NCBI GenBank assembly: GCA_028683835.1
Contig: JAQUHB010000001.1
Location: 1 to 64,000, forward strand
DNA: 64,000 nt
Reading direction: 5' to 3'
Source: Sulfurimonadaceae bacterium
GTDB taxonomy: Bacteria; Campylobacterota; Campylobacteria; Campylobacterales; Sulfurimonadaceae
Shown: piece after piece, positions 26,655 to 36,058 of the stretch
Position numbering within the stretch: the first letter of the stretch is position 1
Layout: the number at the start of each line of letters is the position of its first letter
The notes under the pieces: generated by a model
Seen by the model: only the letters and a program-made list of their open reading frames with translations
The model's database searches: none
What the model was told of the DNA's origin: nothing
Translations under genes and position numbers: made by a program

Positions 26655-28124
26655 ATGAATTTTATTGAAACACGCGGAAACGACGGCAAAAATCCTGCAG
26701 AAGTGACATTTTCAGAGGCGATCCTCTCTCCGATCGCTTCATTTGGCGGACTTTATGTACCCAAAGAACTTCCGGCTTTAGGCAAAGAGTTTTTAGAAAA
26801 ACATCTAAACTCTTCATATAAAGAATTAGCAAAAGATATGCTCACTCGATTTCAGATCGACATCGACGGCGCTGTTATAGATGAAGCTTTGGCTCTTTAT
26901 GACAAGTTTGACGATGCTTCCAATCCTGTGCCTGTCGTAAAAGTAAAAAATGACCTTTATGTGAGTGAACTCTATCATGGCCCGACACGCGCGTTTAAAG
27001 ATATGGCGTTACAGCCTTTTGGTGTGGTGCTTTCATCTATCGCACAAAAAAGAGGTGAGAACTATCTTATCTTGGCGGCAACAAGCGGAGATACAGGTCC
27101 GGCGGCTTTAGAGACATTCAAAAACCGTGCGAATGTTCAAGTGGCTTGTTTGTATCCAGATGGCGGGACAAGTGATGTTCAACGCCTTCAAATGGTCACA
27201 GAAGACGCAAAAAATCTCAAAGTCATCGGTATCAACGGTGTTTTTGATGATGCTCAAAACGCGCTCAAACATCTTCTTGCAAGTGAGCGATTTAAAGCGG
27301 AGCTAAAAGAGAAAAATATCCTTCTCTCCGCTGCAAACTCTGTGAACTTCGGACGTATCATTTTCCAAATCATCTACCATATCCACAGTTATCTTGAACT
27401 TGTACGTCAAGGCGAGATAGCAATGGGTGAAAAAGTTTACTTAAACGTGCCAAGCGGAAACTTTGGAAATGCTCTTGGCGGATACTACGCTATGAAGATG
27501 TGTATACCGGTTGAGAAGATCATCATCGCTTCAAATGAGAACAATGTCCTAACACGCCTTATCAATCTTGGAAAATATGACCTAAACGGTCACGGTGTCG
27601 TCTCTACAACATCTCCTGCGATGGATATCTTGAAATCATCAAATGTCGAGCGTATCCTTTATGATATGTTTGGCGACAAACGTACAAAAGAGCTTATGAA
27701 CGACCTTGACACTAAAAATGTGTATGAACTTACTGCACAAGAACTTTCCACGCTTCAAGAAGTATTTGCGGCGGATTATTGTAACGGCGATGAGGGTAAA
27801 AAATATATCAAAGACACTTTTGAATCAGGCTATTTGATGGATCCTCATACTGCTACTTGTTTTAAAGCGTATGAGACTTGCGCGACAAAAGAGTACGTGA
27901 CTATCGCGTATTCTACAGCAGAGTGGACGAAGTTTTCTCCGACAATCGCAAATGCGCTAACAGGCGAACTTGACGCGTCTGACATCGATGCGCTTGAAGC
28001 GATCTCTCAAGAAGCAAAACTCTCTATTCCTTCAATGATCGCTGGGCTTTTCTCCAAAGCAGTAGTTCAAAAAACTGTCATCGAAAAAGAGCAGATAGAA
28101 GAAGAGATTTTAAAATTCTTATAA
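26655..28124 (+). CDS. thrC: Threonine synthase
   Basis: A PLP enzyme that converts O-phosphohomoserine to threonine. The 489-residue protein has the PLP lysine in HGPTRAFKDMAL, the ATSGDTGPAALE loop and NSVNFGRI, all typical of the longer bacterial/fungal class. It is the last gene of the nadE unit. Three stem-loops follow in the 197-base gap before the convergent repeat protein. Confidence 0.97.
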   Translation: MNFIETRGNDGKNPAEVTFSEAILSPIASFGGLYVPKELPALGKEFLEKHLNSSYKELAKDMLTRFQIDIDGAVIDEALALYDKFDDASNPVPVVKVKNDLYVSELYHGPTRAFKDMALQPFGVVLSSIAQKRGENYLILAATSGDTGPAALETFKNRANVQVACLYPDGGTSDVQRLQMVTEDAKNLKVIGINGVFDDAQNALKHLLASERFKAELKEKNILLSAANSVNFGRIIFQIIYHIHSYLELVRQGEIAMGEKVYLNVPSGNFGNALGGYYAMKMCIPVEKIIIASNENNVLTRLINLGKYDLNGHGVVSTTSPAMDILKSSNVERILYDMFGDKRTKELMNDLDTKNVYELTAQELSTLQEVFAADYCNGDEGKKYIKDTFESGYLMDPHTATCFKAYETCATKEYVTIAYSTAEWTKFSPTIANALTGELDASDIDALEAISQEAKLSIPSMIAGLFSKAVVQKTVIEKEQIEEEILKFL

Positions 28125-28227
28125 TTTCTTAGAAGGAAAGTAGGTTCTGAGTTATTCAAACTTTTTTTAAAATTCATTGAAATAGATTGTTTTTTTATAA
28201 TTCTGATGATGATTTTTCAATTATCTA

Positions 28228-28310
28228 GACAGAGTATTCTGTCGAATTTCTCAACTGAGAAATGAATTTTAACACTCCTAAAATACATTTTATTTGATTT
28301 ATCGGGAGTG
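28228..28310. terminator. Cluster of three stem-loops between convergent genes
   Basis: GACAGA/TCTGTC (28228-28243), ATTTCTC/GAGAAAT (28246-28263) and CACTCC/GGAGTG (28273-28310, with an inner TAAAAT/ATTTTA hairpin) are consecutive inverted repeats between thrC and the GloVer protein. They probably terminate transcription from both sides. Confidence 0.55.
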
Positions 28311-28321
28311 CGAATTATTGT

Positions 28322-30703
28322 TTATATATGTGCTGTAAAAGTACCATTGACGGTACCTAATCCTGGAAATGTTTCAGACCACGTACCAGTTGCAGAACCA
28401 CTTGTGATCTGTCCAGTTAGTACCACTGGAACACCAGAATCACTTGTAGATATACTTAAAGTACCTGTACTAGTGTTGACGGTGCCTGAAACAGCACCCA
28501 AATCTATACCATCATAGTTATACCACTCACCTGCGACATTATTACCTGATACAGTGAAATCTATTGTTCCAGATGTACCATATCCAGTAGATGCATAACC
28601 ACTATAAACACCTTGATAGTTTCCATTTTGGTTCACTACAGTTGGTGAAGAAACACCAGCAAGTTGAATTTCAAATAAAGTTCCAGAATTGTTCGTTCCT
28701 CCATATTCTGTCGTGCCATATAGATTACCATCATTTCCTTGAATGAGGGCACCATGAGAGTTAGCGCCAGTAGTAGAGGCATTAAAGGTAGACAATACAG
28801 TTTCAACGCCAGCTGGAGTAATCTTGAATACTGTCCCAGTATTATTCATACCACCGTTTTCTGTCGTACCATAAAAGTTGCCATCATTAGCTTGAATTAA
28901 GTTACCAACAGGCGTTTGTCCATCAGCGCCGCCACTAAAGGAGTGCAATACTGTTGTAGTGCCATTTGGACTAATCTTGAGTACAGTTCCATCATTATAT
29001 GTACCACCATAAGCTGTCGTACAGTAAAAGTTTCCATCACTGCCTTGGATTAAACCGCTCTGAGGGTCAGAGGCATGAATATCACCAATACCGAAGGAAG
29101 ATAGTTGCGTTTCTTCACCGGTAGCAGTAATCTTAAACGCCGTTCCCTGATACCCTCTACCACCACCGGATGTTGTACCATAAAAGCTACCATCGTTGCC
29201 TTGAATGAGACTACCCATAGGTTGTACACCATTAATACCATCATTAATACCGAAAGAATACAGTGTAGTTTCAACGCCAGCTGGAGTAATCTTGAATACC
29301 GTTCCAGTATTATTCGTGCCGCCGTATTCTGTCGTACCATAGAAGTTGCCATCATTAGCTTGAATTAAGTTACCAATAGGTGCTTGGCCATCAGTACCAT
29401 TAAAAGAATACAATGTAGTTAAAACACCATCTGAAGTGATCTTAAACACCGTTCCATCATTATACGTATCACCAGCACTTGTCCTTCCACTTGTCGTACC
29501 ATAGAAGTTGCCATCGTTACCTTGAATTAGGTTACAAGGTTCTTGTCCATCAGTGCCATTAAAAGAGTACACTGTAGTTTCTACGCCAGCTGGAGTGATC
29601 TTGAATATAGACCCATGACTATACATACCGCCAAAGATTGTGGTACCATAGAAGTTGCCATCGTTACCTTGGACCAAACCGCCATTGGTAGGATAATTAC
29701 CTGTATCACTAAGAATAAAGGAGTATAATACACTAGGTGTTATCGGAGTTGATGAACCACCAGTCGGACCAGTTGTCCCGATTAATTCACTTGCACTAAT
29801 CAGTGAAGTAGTCAAGTATTCATTATAAGTGTATCCATCACTACGAGTGTGTGCGACCTCTACAGTATCAGATGTATTATTTGGATTGTTAATTATACTA
29901 TAAGAATCAGTAATAACAGGAGTCACACCATCAGGGTAGGTTACTAAATTTAATTTCCCATTCTCCAGATTAAAAAATTCATTAGCTGGATGATTTGGAA
30001 ACATTACATTGCTACCTTCGTGATTGATAGAAATAAAGCTGGGCCAAAAAACAGACCCAAGATTAACCGCACCTGCCCAAATGCCAGAAGTAAACTTCAT
30101 TTCAAATGTACCATCTAAAATACCATCTCCATTACTATCTAGAACATCAATAATATTTTTACCAGCTAACCCATCATTTGTAAATAAAATTGGAGGGGCA
30201 CTATTTTGATTTTCTAATGCAATAATTTGCGTTGCGGCATTAGGCACAGACGCAGAATCAGCGGTAACACTCTGCATAACTGTCTTAGCATCAATTACAT
30301 TATCCAAACCAGCATTGGCAAAATCTAAACCTACTTGAACTTTGTTATTCATGAGCGTTGCATCGTTTCCAGCAGCAGTATCCAGAGCTCCGTTAATAAG
30401 AGCTTGTAACATTAGACTTTGCGAGAATGCATGATTATCAAGTTGTCCAACCCAGTAATTGAGTCCAGCGGTATCTGGTTCTCTATTAAAAAGATTTTCG
30501 TAAGCTGTAGTGACTAATTGTGCTGTAGATGTACCAGCTGGATATGCAGCATGAGCTTCAGGAGAATCAAAAAAACTACTTGCAATATCTTCGATATTTG
30601 TTAATCCAGAACTATTTACCCAATAATCCAAACCTGCAGAATCAGGTGCTCTACCAAATGTTGCAACATATATCTCAGCTACTTGTTGTCTTGTAAATGA
30701 CAT
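28322..30703 (-). CDS. Large DUF4214-GloVer repeat protein, probably secreted
   Basis: A 793-residue protein without a signal peptide. Residues 1-90 hold two DUF4214 units (FGRAPDSAGLDYWV and FNREPDTAGLNYWV), which are common in exported type I secretion substrates. A possible calcium loop, DSNGDGILDG, is at 189-198. Seven repeats of about 50 residues with IQGNDGNFYGTT and GTVFKITPAGVETTL (about 326-682) follow; these are the Gloeo-Verruco (GloVer) motif, which likely fold as a beta-propeller. The last 100 residues are a Gly/Ser/Thr-rich beta domain. AAGGTTAAGGA precedes the ATG. It follows a MacAB-TolC efflux unit after 222 bases, suggesting but not proving a link. Confidence 0.85.
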   Translation of the reverse strand: MSFTRQQVAEIYVATFGRAPDSAGLDYWVNSSGLTNIEDIASSFFDSPEAHAAYPAGTSTAQLVTTAYENLFNREPDTAGLNYWVGQLDNHAFSQSLMLQALINGALDTAAGNDATLMNNKVQVGLDFANAGLDNVIDAKTVMQSVTADSASVPNAATQIIALENQNSAPPILFTNDGLAGKNIIDVLDSNGDGILDGTFEMKFTSGIWAGAVNLGSVFWPSFISINHEGSNVMFPNHPANEFFNLENGKLNLVTYPDGVTPVITDSYSIINNPNNTSDTVEVAHTRSDGYTYNEYLTTSLISASELIGTTGPTGGSSTPITPSVLYSFILSDTGNYPTNGGLVQGNDGNFYGTTIFGGMYSHGSIFKITPAGVETTVYSFNGTDGQEPCNLIQGNDGNFYGTTSGRTSAGDTYNDGTVFKITSDGVLTTLYSFNGTDGQAPIGNLIQANDGNFYGTTEYGGTNNTGTVFKITPAGVETTLYSFGINDGINGVQPMGSLIQGNDGSFYGTTSGGGRGYQGTAFKITATGEETQLSSFGIGDIHASDPQSGLIQGSDGNFYCTTAYGGTYNDGTVLKISPNGTTTVLHSFSGGADGQTPVGNLIQANDGNFYGTTENGGMNNTGTVFKITPAGVETVLSTFNASTTGANSHGALIQGNDGNLYGTTEYGGTNNSGTLFEIQLAGVSSPTVVNQNGNYQGVYSGYASTGYGTSGTIDFTVSGNNVAGEWYNYDGIDLGAVSGTVNTSTGTLSISTSDSGVPVVLTGQITSGSATGTWSETFPGLGTVNGTFTAHI
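28658..29728 (-). repeat. Seven tandem coding repeats of about 150 bases
   Basis: These encode the seven GloVer modules. Copies two apart (around 28818-28900 and 29281-29365) are nearly identical over about 80 bases while others are more diverged, which suggests recent gain or conversion of repeat units. Confidence 0.8.
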
Positions 30704-30925
30704 TCCTTAACCTTATAATTTTTATTTAGTGATAAAATACGATTTAACTACTTAAGTTATTTAGTAAAAATAATTTTTTATGTTTAAGTGTGCAATATTT
30801 GAGTCTTTTAGTAACAGAGTATTTATCAAAATCTGATCATATAATTAAAAGGCAGCAATTTGATAAAATGAATAGACATTCGACTTTCTACGCAATAAAA
30901 ATTTCGAGAGGCTGAATAAAAAATT

Positions 30926-32137
30926 TTACTCATACCTCAAAGCATCTATCGGGTTCATGTTTGATGCTTTTCTTGCTGGGATGATTCCAAAGACGATCCC
31001 TATCAACATCGAAAAGAGTAAAGAGACCACGGTGATGGTCGGGTCTATAATAAGTGTAAAATGCATAAAATAGCTCACTATCATTGTGATAGAGATACCA
31101 AAGATCACTCCCACTAACCCGCCAAGTCCCGATAATACGACCGCTTCGATCAAAAACTGGATCAAGATATCCTGAGACATTGCTCCCACAGCTATACGAA
31201 TCCCTATCTCACGCGTTCGCTCAGTTACAGAGACCAGCATGATATTCATGATCCCGATTCCACCCACGATAAGTGAGATAGCCGCAACAGCTCCAAGCAT
31301 GATAGTAAGCATGGATGTGATCTGGCTGATCGTATCGACAAGCGCAGACATATTTCTAACTGAAAAGTTATCTTCATCTTGAGGTTTTAGGTGGCGGTTT
31401 TCACGTATAAGCTGTTGGATCTGCACTGTGGCTTCTTCGAGCGGGATATTGTCTTTGACTTTTACCATGATGAGATGGATATTTTCATTTCCGCTGACAC
31501 GTCGAAGAAACATATTGAGCGGAACTAAAATTACATCATCTTGATCCATCCCAAAAGTATTTGCGCCTTTGGGATTCAGTACTCCTGCTACTTCACATGA
31601 AAATTTTTGTAAGCGCAGTTTTTTACCAATCGGATTCTCGCCATTGACAAAAAGTTTATCTACAACAGTTTTTCCTAAAATACAGGTTTTCAAACCGCTT
31701 CGAAGTTCATTGCTCGTAAAATCTCTGCCCGATTTGAAGCTGAAATCCTGTATTTTAAAATAGTCGTTTTCTATACCTTTGACACTGGTTTGATAGTTTT
31801 GATCGCCGTAAAGTGCCGTCATACTACTGCTTTCTACCGCAGATATCGCATCTAGCGTGATGATAGATTCTTTTAATACTTCGACATCTTTGCTTTTAAA
31901 CGGGATAGCTACGGCAGACTGGCTTCCCGGACCATGCTGTTGTCCGGGGGTAATAAAAAGTGTGTTGCTTCCAAGTTTACTTATGCTCTTTGTGATCGAT
32001 TGACTCGCACCTTTGCCGATATTGACCATGGCGATGACAGATGCGATACCAATGACGATACCCATCGCCGTGAGTAGCGAGCGCATAAGGTTTCGTTTGA
32101 TCTCTCTAAGAGCTTGGATAAAGGCGTTAATGAACAT
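30926..32137 (-). CDS. MacB-type ABC transporter permease
   Basis: The 403-residue permease has an N-terminal TM helix (LLTAMGIVIGIASVIAM), a large periplasmic MacB_PCD domain and three TM helices in the C-terminal FtsX domain (about 275-300, 325-350, 365-390). MacB is normally one polypeptide of permease plus ATPase; here they are separate genes. The start overlaps the ATPase gene by 11 bases. It is the last gene of the efflux unit and is followed by the repeat protein. Confidence 0.93.
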   Translation of the reverse strand: MFINAFIQALREIKRNLMRSLLTAMGIVIGIASVIAMVNIGKGASQSITKSISKLGSNTLFITPGQQHGPGSQSAVAIPFKSKDVEVLKESIITLDAISAVESSSMTALYGDQNYQTSVKGIENDYFKIQDFSFKSGRDFTSNELRSGLKTCILGKTVVDKLFVNGENPIGKKLRLQKFSCEVAGVLNPKGANTFGMDQDDVILVPLNMFLRRVSGNENIHLIMVKVKDNIPLEEATVQIQQLIRENRHLKPQDEDNFSVRNMSALVDTISQITSMLTIMLGAVAAISLIVGGIGIMNIMLVSVTERTREIGIRIAVGAMSQDILIQFLIEAVVLSGLGGLVGVIFGISITMIVSYFMHFTLIIDPTITVVSLLFSMLIGIVFGIIPARKASNMNPIDALRYE

Positions 32138-32807
32138 TGTTCTCCTCTCTTTCCACGATTCCGTCTCTTACATGTAAGACTCTTGAAGCATAAGCCGCAA
32201 TATCGCTTTCATGCGTGACCATGATGATAGTGATGCCGTTTTTATTGAACTCCTGAAGAATCTGCATGATCTCATGACTTCTTTTTGTATCAAGATTTCC
32301 CGTGGGTTCATCAGCGATGAGGACTTTTGGATTTGTGACGATGGCTCTTGCGATCGCCACGCGTTGCTGTTGACCGCCTGAGAGTTTTGAGGGTTCATAA
32401 TCCGCACGATCCTCAAGTCCCACACTTTTAAGTGCTTGAAGTGCTCTCTCTTTTCTCTCTTTTGCATGTACACCAAGGTAGATAAGAGGCATCTCCACAT
32501 TGTCAAGTGCAGTCGTTTTTTTGAGCAGGTTGAATCCTTGAAAGATAAATCCAAGAACATAACGCCTAAAAAGTGATCTTTGATCTTGGCTAAGTGCTGT
32601 GACATCGGTAGTTTCAAAATTGTATTTCCCTGAACTCGGTACATCAAGAGTGCCGAGAATATTTAAAAGAGTCGATTTACCGCTACCGCTTGGCCCCATA
32701 ATAGCGATAAATTCACCCTCTTTGATCTGCAGGCTGATATCTTTTAAAACAGTCGATGAAGCCTCAGCTGTTCCATAGACTTTGTATATGCCTGAGAGTT
32801 CTATCAT
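32127..32807 (-). CDS. MacB/LolD-type ABC transporter ATPase
   Basis: Drives the MacB-type permease. The 226-residue protein has Walker A (GPSGSGKST), signature (LSGGQQQRVAIARAI), Walker B (VLIADEPTGNLD) and an H-loop (VTHE). It overlaps both neighbours: macA by 4 bases and the permease by 11 bases. Together with the MacA- and TolC-like proteins it would span both membranes. Confidence 0.95.
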   Translation of the reverse strand: MIELSGIYKVYGTAEASSTVLKDISLQIKEGEFIAIMGPSGSGKSTLLNILGTLDVPSSGKYNFETTDVTALSQDQRSLFRRYVLGFIFQGFNLLKKTTALDNVEMPLIYLGVHAKERKERALQALKSVGLEDRADYEPSKLSGGQQQRVAIARAIVTNPKVLIADEPTGNLDTKRSHEIMQILQEFNKNGITIIMVTHESDIAAYASRVLHVRDGIVEREENNVH

Positions 32808-34012
32808 TGATGTTTTTCCTGAGTGATAATAATAGGATCATTTTCTTTGAGTTCATCAGAACTGATCGCGCTCATCGCTCCACTGCTACCGAGTACTTTT
32901 ACATAGACTTTTTTTGGTTGATTATTTTTTAGTATCCATACATGCGGTTTTGGGTCTATTGTTATTTTTTCATCTTTTGTTGAGCCAAAAAAGCTTTTTA
33001 CCTGAGATTTGACAGGTATGAAAAGAAGAGCTGCTTTTGAGACGATAAGAGTATTTTTAATAGTCTCAGTAGTAATATCAATATCCGCACTCATTCCCGG
33101 TTTTAAAAGCAGGTTAGCGTTATTGTAGTCCATAATGGCAAGATAAGTTACGACACCATCGACGATAGCTGAATTGACGCGCACTTGGCTGATGGAAGTT
33201 TGAAACTTCATGTGAGGATACGCATCGACGCTAAAAGATGCGCTTTGTCCCTCTTTGACTTTGGCAATATCTGCTTCATCGATGCTTGCTTGAAGTTGCA
33301 TCTTTGTGAGGTCTTTTGCGATTGTAAAGAGAACCGGTGTTTGAAAAGAAGCGGCAACTGTTTGCCCAGGATCGATACTTTTGACTAAAATAGTTCCATT
33401 GACGGGAGAGTAGACATTTGTTTTTTGAAGGTCATACTCTATAGAAATACAGTCTTGTTTTGACTGGTTGATTTGTGCTTTTGCACTCTCGATTTGTGCC
33501 TTTGCACTGAGATATGAAGACCAGTCATTGTCCCAGTCGTTTTTTGATGGAAGGGCACCGTTTGTTGATTCGCGAAGCATCTTATCTCTTGATATGATCG
33601 ACTCTGCTTTATAAAGTGCCGCCTGCATATTTTGCAAATTTGCATTTGCCGAAGCTAAGGAAGCTTGCGCTTTTTTGAGATTACTTTCATATTTTGTTCT
33701 ATCTATTTGTGCTAGGAGCTCACCTTTTTTGACCACATCATTGTAATCGACAAATACTTTTTCAATCGTTCCTGAGACTTCACTTCCTACATTGACCTGC
33801 TCGATAGGCTGGATATTTCCTGTTGCCGAAACGGTAATCGTAAGGTCGGCTTTCTTTAATGGTTCTCTGACATAGGTAAATTCGTTTTTTGTTTCTTTTG
33901 GTACAAAGATTTTATATCCTATAAAGCCAAGAATCAGAAGAAAAACGGCTATAAAAATCTTCCATACCAAGCCGCTTTTTTTATATTTAGTAACTTTTTC
34001 CATCTCTTGCAT
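32804..34012 (-). CDS. MacA-like periplasmic adaptor
   Basis: A 402-residue membrane fusion protein: one N-terminal TM helix (WKIFIAVFLLILGFIGYKIF), a lipoyl half (NIQPIEQVNVGSEVSGTIEK) and its partner (NVYSPVNGTILV), an alpha-helical hairpin in between (LKKAQASLASANANLQ) and beta-barrel/MP domains after it. It links the MacB complex to the TolC-like channel. It starts 8 bases after the tolC-like gene and overlaps the ATPase gene by 4. Confidence 0.92.
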   Translation of the reverse strand: MQEMEKVTKYKKSGLVWKIFIAVFLLILGFIGYKIFVPKETKNEFTYVREPLKKADLTITVSATGNIQPIEQVNVGSEVSGTIEKVFVDYNDVVKKGELLAQIDRTKYESNLKKAQASLASANANLQNMQAALYKAESIISRDKMLRESTNGALPSKNDWDNDWSSYLSAKAQIESAKAQINQSKQDCISIEYDLQKTNVYSPVNGTILVKSIDPGQTVAASFQTPVLFTIAKDLTKMQLQASIDEADIAKVKEGQSASFSVDAYPHMKFQTSISQVRVNSAIVDGVVTYLAIMDYNNANLLLKPGMSADIDITTETIKNTLIVSKAALLFIPVKSQVKSFFGSTKDEKITIDPKPHVWILKNNQPKKVYVKVLGSSGAMSAISSDELKENDPIIITQEKHQ

Positions 34013-34020
34013 ATTTTTCC

Positions 34021-35208
34021 TTAATGTTTTGTATCGAAATAGAGTGTAATCTTTTCGATGCTTATGTTGTAGTTTTGTATCTCTTTTTCAAGTTTTTGAA
34101 TATTTACGGAATTTTGCAGAGAATCAAGATCGTATTGTGACTTGAATCCTGCGGCAACTTGTCCTTTGGTAAAATCATAGAGTTCATCATACATCTTAAT
34201 CATCTCATCAGCGAGAACAATTTTTTCATTATAGTTACGGATATTATTGATATGTTTTTCATATTCTTGAATAAGTTCAATTTGTCTGTCTGTTTGTGCA
34301 CTTTTTGTTTGAAGATATTGGAGTTTTGCAGATTGTGTGGAGGCGTTTGCGTTCACGTCAAGTAGTGGCATGGACAAAGTAAGTCCGTAGCTGTATTCAT
34401 TTCCTTCAAAATCTGATGAATAAGGATTATTATAGATGTTTTTAGAATACCCATAAGAACCATTAAATGCCAACTTTGGCAGATAACTAGATGCTTTGTT
34501 TTTCCAAGCGGCTTCAGTTGCCTGATCTTGTTTATTGTATTGTAAAAGTTCAAGATTTTTGGCTAGATATTCCTCTTTGGATGGAACTGCTATCGTTGGA
34601 ATTGTGATCGTATCTGTACTCTTGCTCTGAATTAGTTTTTTGAGTTCATATGTTTCACTTTCAAGAGAGTTTGTTATGACAATAAGATTTGTTCTTGCTG
34701 TATCTCTATTTAATGTTATTTGATTAAGTTGGCTCAAATCTGAGAGTCCGGCTTTGTATTTGGCTTTTGTCATCAAAAGATCGATATCACTGTTTTTAAG
34801 TGTCAGCTGACTTTGATTTACTGCGAGTTTATCACGTTCTATTTGTGTTTTTAGAGTATAGAGATTTTTCAGATAAGTAGCTTCTTGAATATCTATGCCA
34901 AGGAGATTGGCAGCTCCATTGGCTTTGGATTGTTCTATGGTATAGCCAATTCCGCCGCTTCTAAAGAGATCTTGATTCCACTGCAAAGAAGCATTTTGAA
35001 GTTCACTATTATTATTGAGTGAGTTCTTATTTTCATTGATTGAGAGTGAAAGAATGAGTGGAGAGATCCAGCTTTTCATCGCTACGTCCATATCCTGCTC
35101 AATCTGCTTGCGTTTTAGATCAAGTGTTTCTTGTTTTTGCTGTGAAAGCGGACTCTCATCTGCAAAGAGCGCTATGGTACAAAGCAGACTTATCACTATT
35201 TTGTTCAT
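34021..35208 (-). CDS. TolC-like outer-membrane channel
   Basis: A 395-residue outer-membrane factor with a signal peptide (MNKIVISLLCTIALFA). Two halves of long helices with short barrel strands are visible (SLSINENKNSLNNNSELQN and FNGSYGYSKNIYN). It is the exit duct for the Mac-type efflux pump encoded next to it. It starts 11 bases after ppk2. Confidence 0.88.
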   Translation of the reverse strand: MNKIVISLLCTIALFADESPLSQQKQETLDLKRKQIEQDMDVAMKSWISPLILSLSINENKNSLNNNSELQNASLQWNQDLFRSGGIGYTIEQSKANGAANLLGIDIQEATYLKNLYTLKTQIERDKLAVNQSQLTLKNSDIDLLMTKAKYKAGLSDLSQLNQITLNRDTARTNLIVITNSLESETYELKKLIQSKSTDTITIPTIAVPSKEEYLAKNLELLQYNKQDQATEAAWKNKASSYLPKLAFNGSYGYSKNIYNNPYSSDFEGNEYSYGLTLSMPLLDVNANASTQSAKLQYLQTKSAQTDRQIELIQEYEKHINNIRNYNEKIVLADEMIKMYDELYDFTKGQVAAGFKSQYDLDSLQNSVNIQKLEKEIQNYNISIEKITLYFDTKH

Positions 35209-35219
35209 ACTACCTCTTT

Positions 35220-36047
35220 TTAATTGATCTTGATATTCATTTTAGATTCCATGTATCTCACTTCATCATTGCCATCAAAAACAATTTTGTCATTAGTTTT
35301 TAAAAATTCTTCTGATATTTTTTCTGGGTATTCGATGTGCGAGATTATATGCTTTATACAGTTAATACGAGCTTCTTTTTTGTTGTCAGAACGTACTATT
35401 GTCCAAGGAGTTCCGGGAGTGTGCGAAGCTAAGAGCATCGAATATTTTGCAACTGTATATTTTTCCCATAGCTCTTGAGCATGTTCATCTACTGAAGAGA
35501 TCTTAAAGTGTTTGAGTGGATCATGTTTTCTTTCTTTAAAGCGTTTTTGTTGCACATCTTTGGAAACTGAAATGTAATATTTTAAGATTTGAATTCCAGA
35601 GTTTATCAGCATTCTTTCAAATTTTGGTACAGATTGTAAAAAATCTTCATGTTCCTCTGGCGTACAAAAACCCATAACAGGTTCAACCCCACCTCTATTG
35701 TACCAGCTACGATCAAAAAGTACGATCTCTCCGGCTGAAGGTAAGTGGCTTGTATATCTTTGAAAGTACCATTGGGTTTTTTCAGTATCTGAGGGTTTGT
35801 TAAGAGCGACGACTCTGGCACCACGAGGATTTAGATGTTCTGTGATTCGTTTTATCATCCCGCCTTTTCCCGCTGCATCACGTCCTTCAAAGATAATAAG
35901 AAGCTTTTGACCGGTGTCTTTGATATGGTTTTGCATCTTTAAAAGCTCTATTTGTAGCGTTCGAAGGTCTTTTTCATAAATAAGTTGCGATTCTTTGACA
36001 TCAATTTGAACCATTTTATCTTTATGTTGTTTTTTCTTTTTTGACAT
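35220..36047 (-). CDS. Polyphosphate kinase 2
   Basis: Transfers phosphate between polyphosphate and nucleotides, mostly making GTP or ATP from polyphosphate. The 275-residue single-domain protein has Walker A (GRDAAGKGG at 55-63), the lid stretch NPRGARVVALNKPSDTEKTQ and Walker B (VLFDRSWYNR). It starts 11 bases after the degenerate GGDEF protein and precedes tolC, so polyphosphate metabolism, an envelope transporter and a signalling protein appear to be co-transcribed. Confidence 0.93.
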   Translation of the reverse strand: MSKKKKQHKDKMVQIDVKESQLIYEKDLRTLQIELLKMQNHIKDTGQKLLIIFEGRDAAGKGGMIKRITEHLNPRGARVVALNKPSDTEKTQWYFQRYTSHLPSAGEIVLFDRSWYNRGGVEPVMGFCTPEEHEDFLQSVPKFERMLINSGIQILKYYISVSKDVQQKRFKERKHDPLKHFKISSVDEHAQELWEKYTVAKYSMLLASHTPGTPWTIVRSDNKKEARINCIKHIISHIEYPEKISEEFLKTNDKIVFDGNDEVRYMESKMNIKIN

Positions 36048-36058
36048 TTTATTTCCTT

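Noticed and set aside
28658-29728. Regular repeats that could be taken for a CRISPR or satellite array
   Set aside because: The repeats are about 150 bases, diverged, in one reading frame and encode GloVer modules.
30704-30925. 222-base gap between the MacB permease and the repeat protein, checked for small RNA or promoter
   Set aside because: Only AT-rich sequence; apart from the ribosome-binding site before 30703 nothing stands out.
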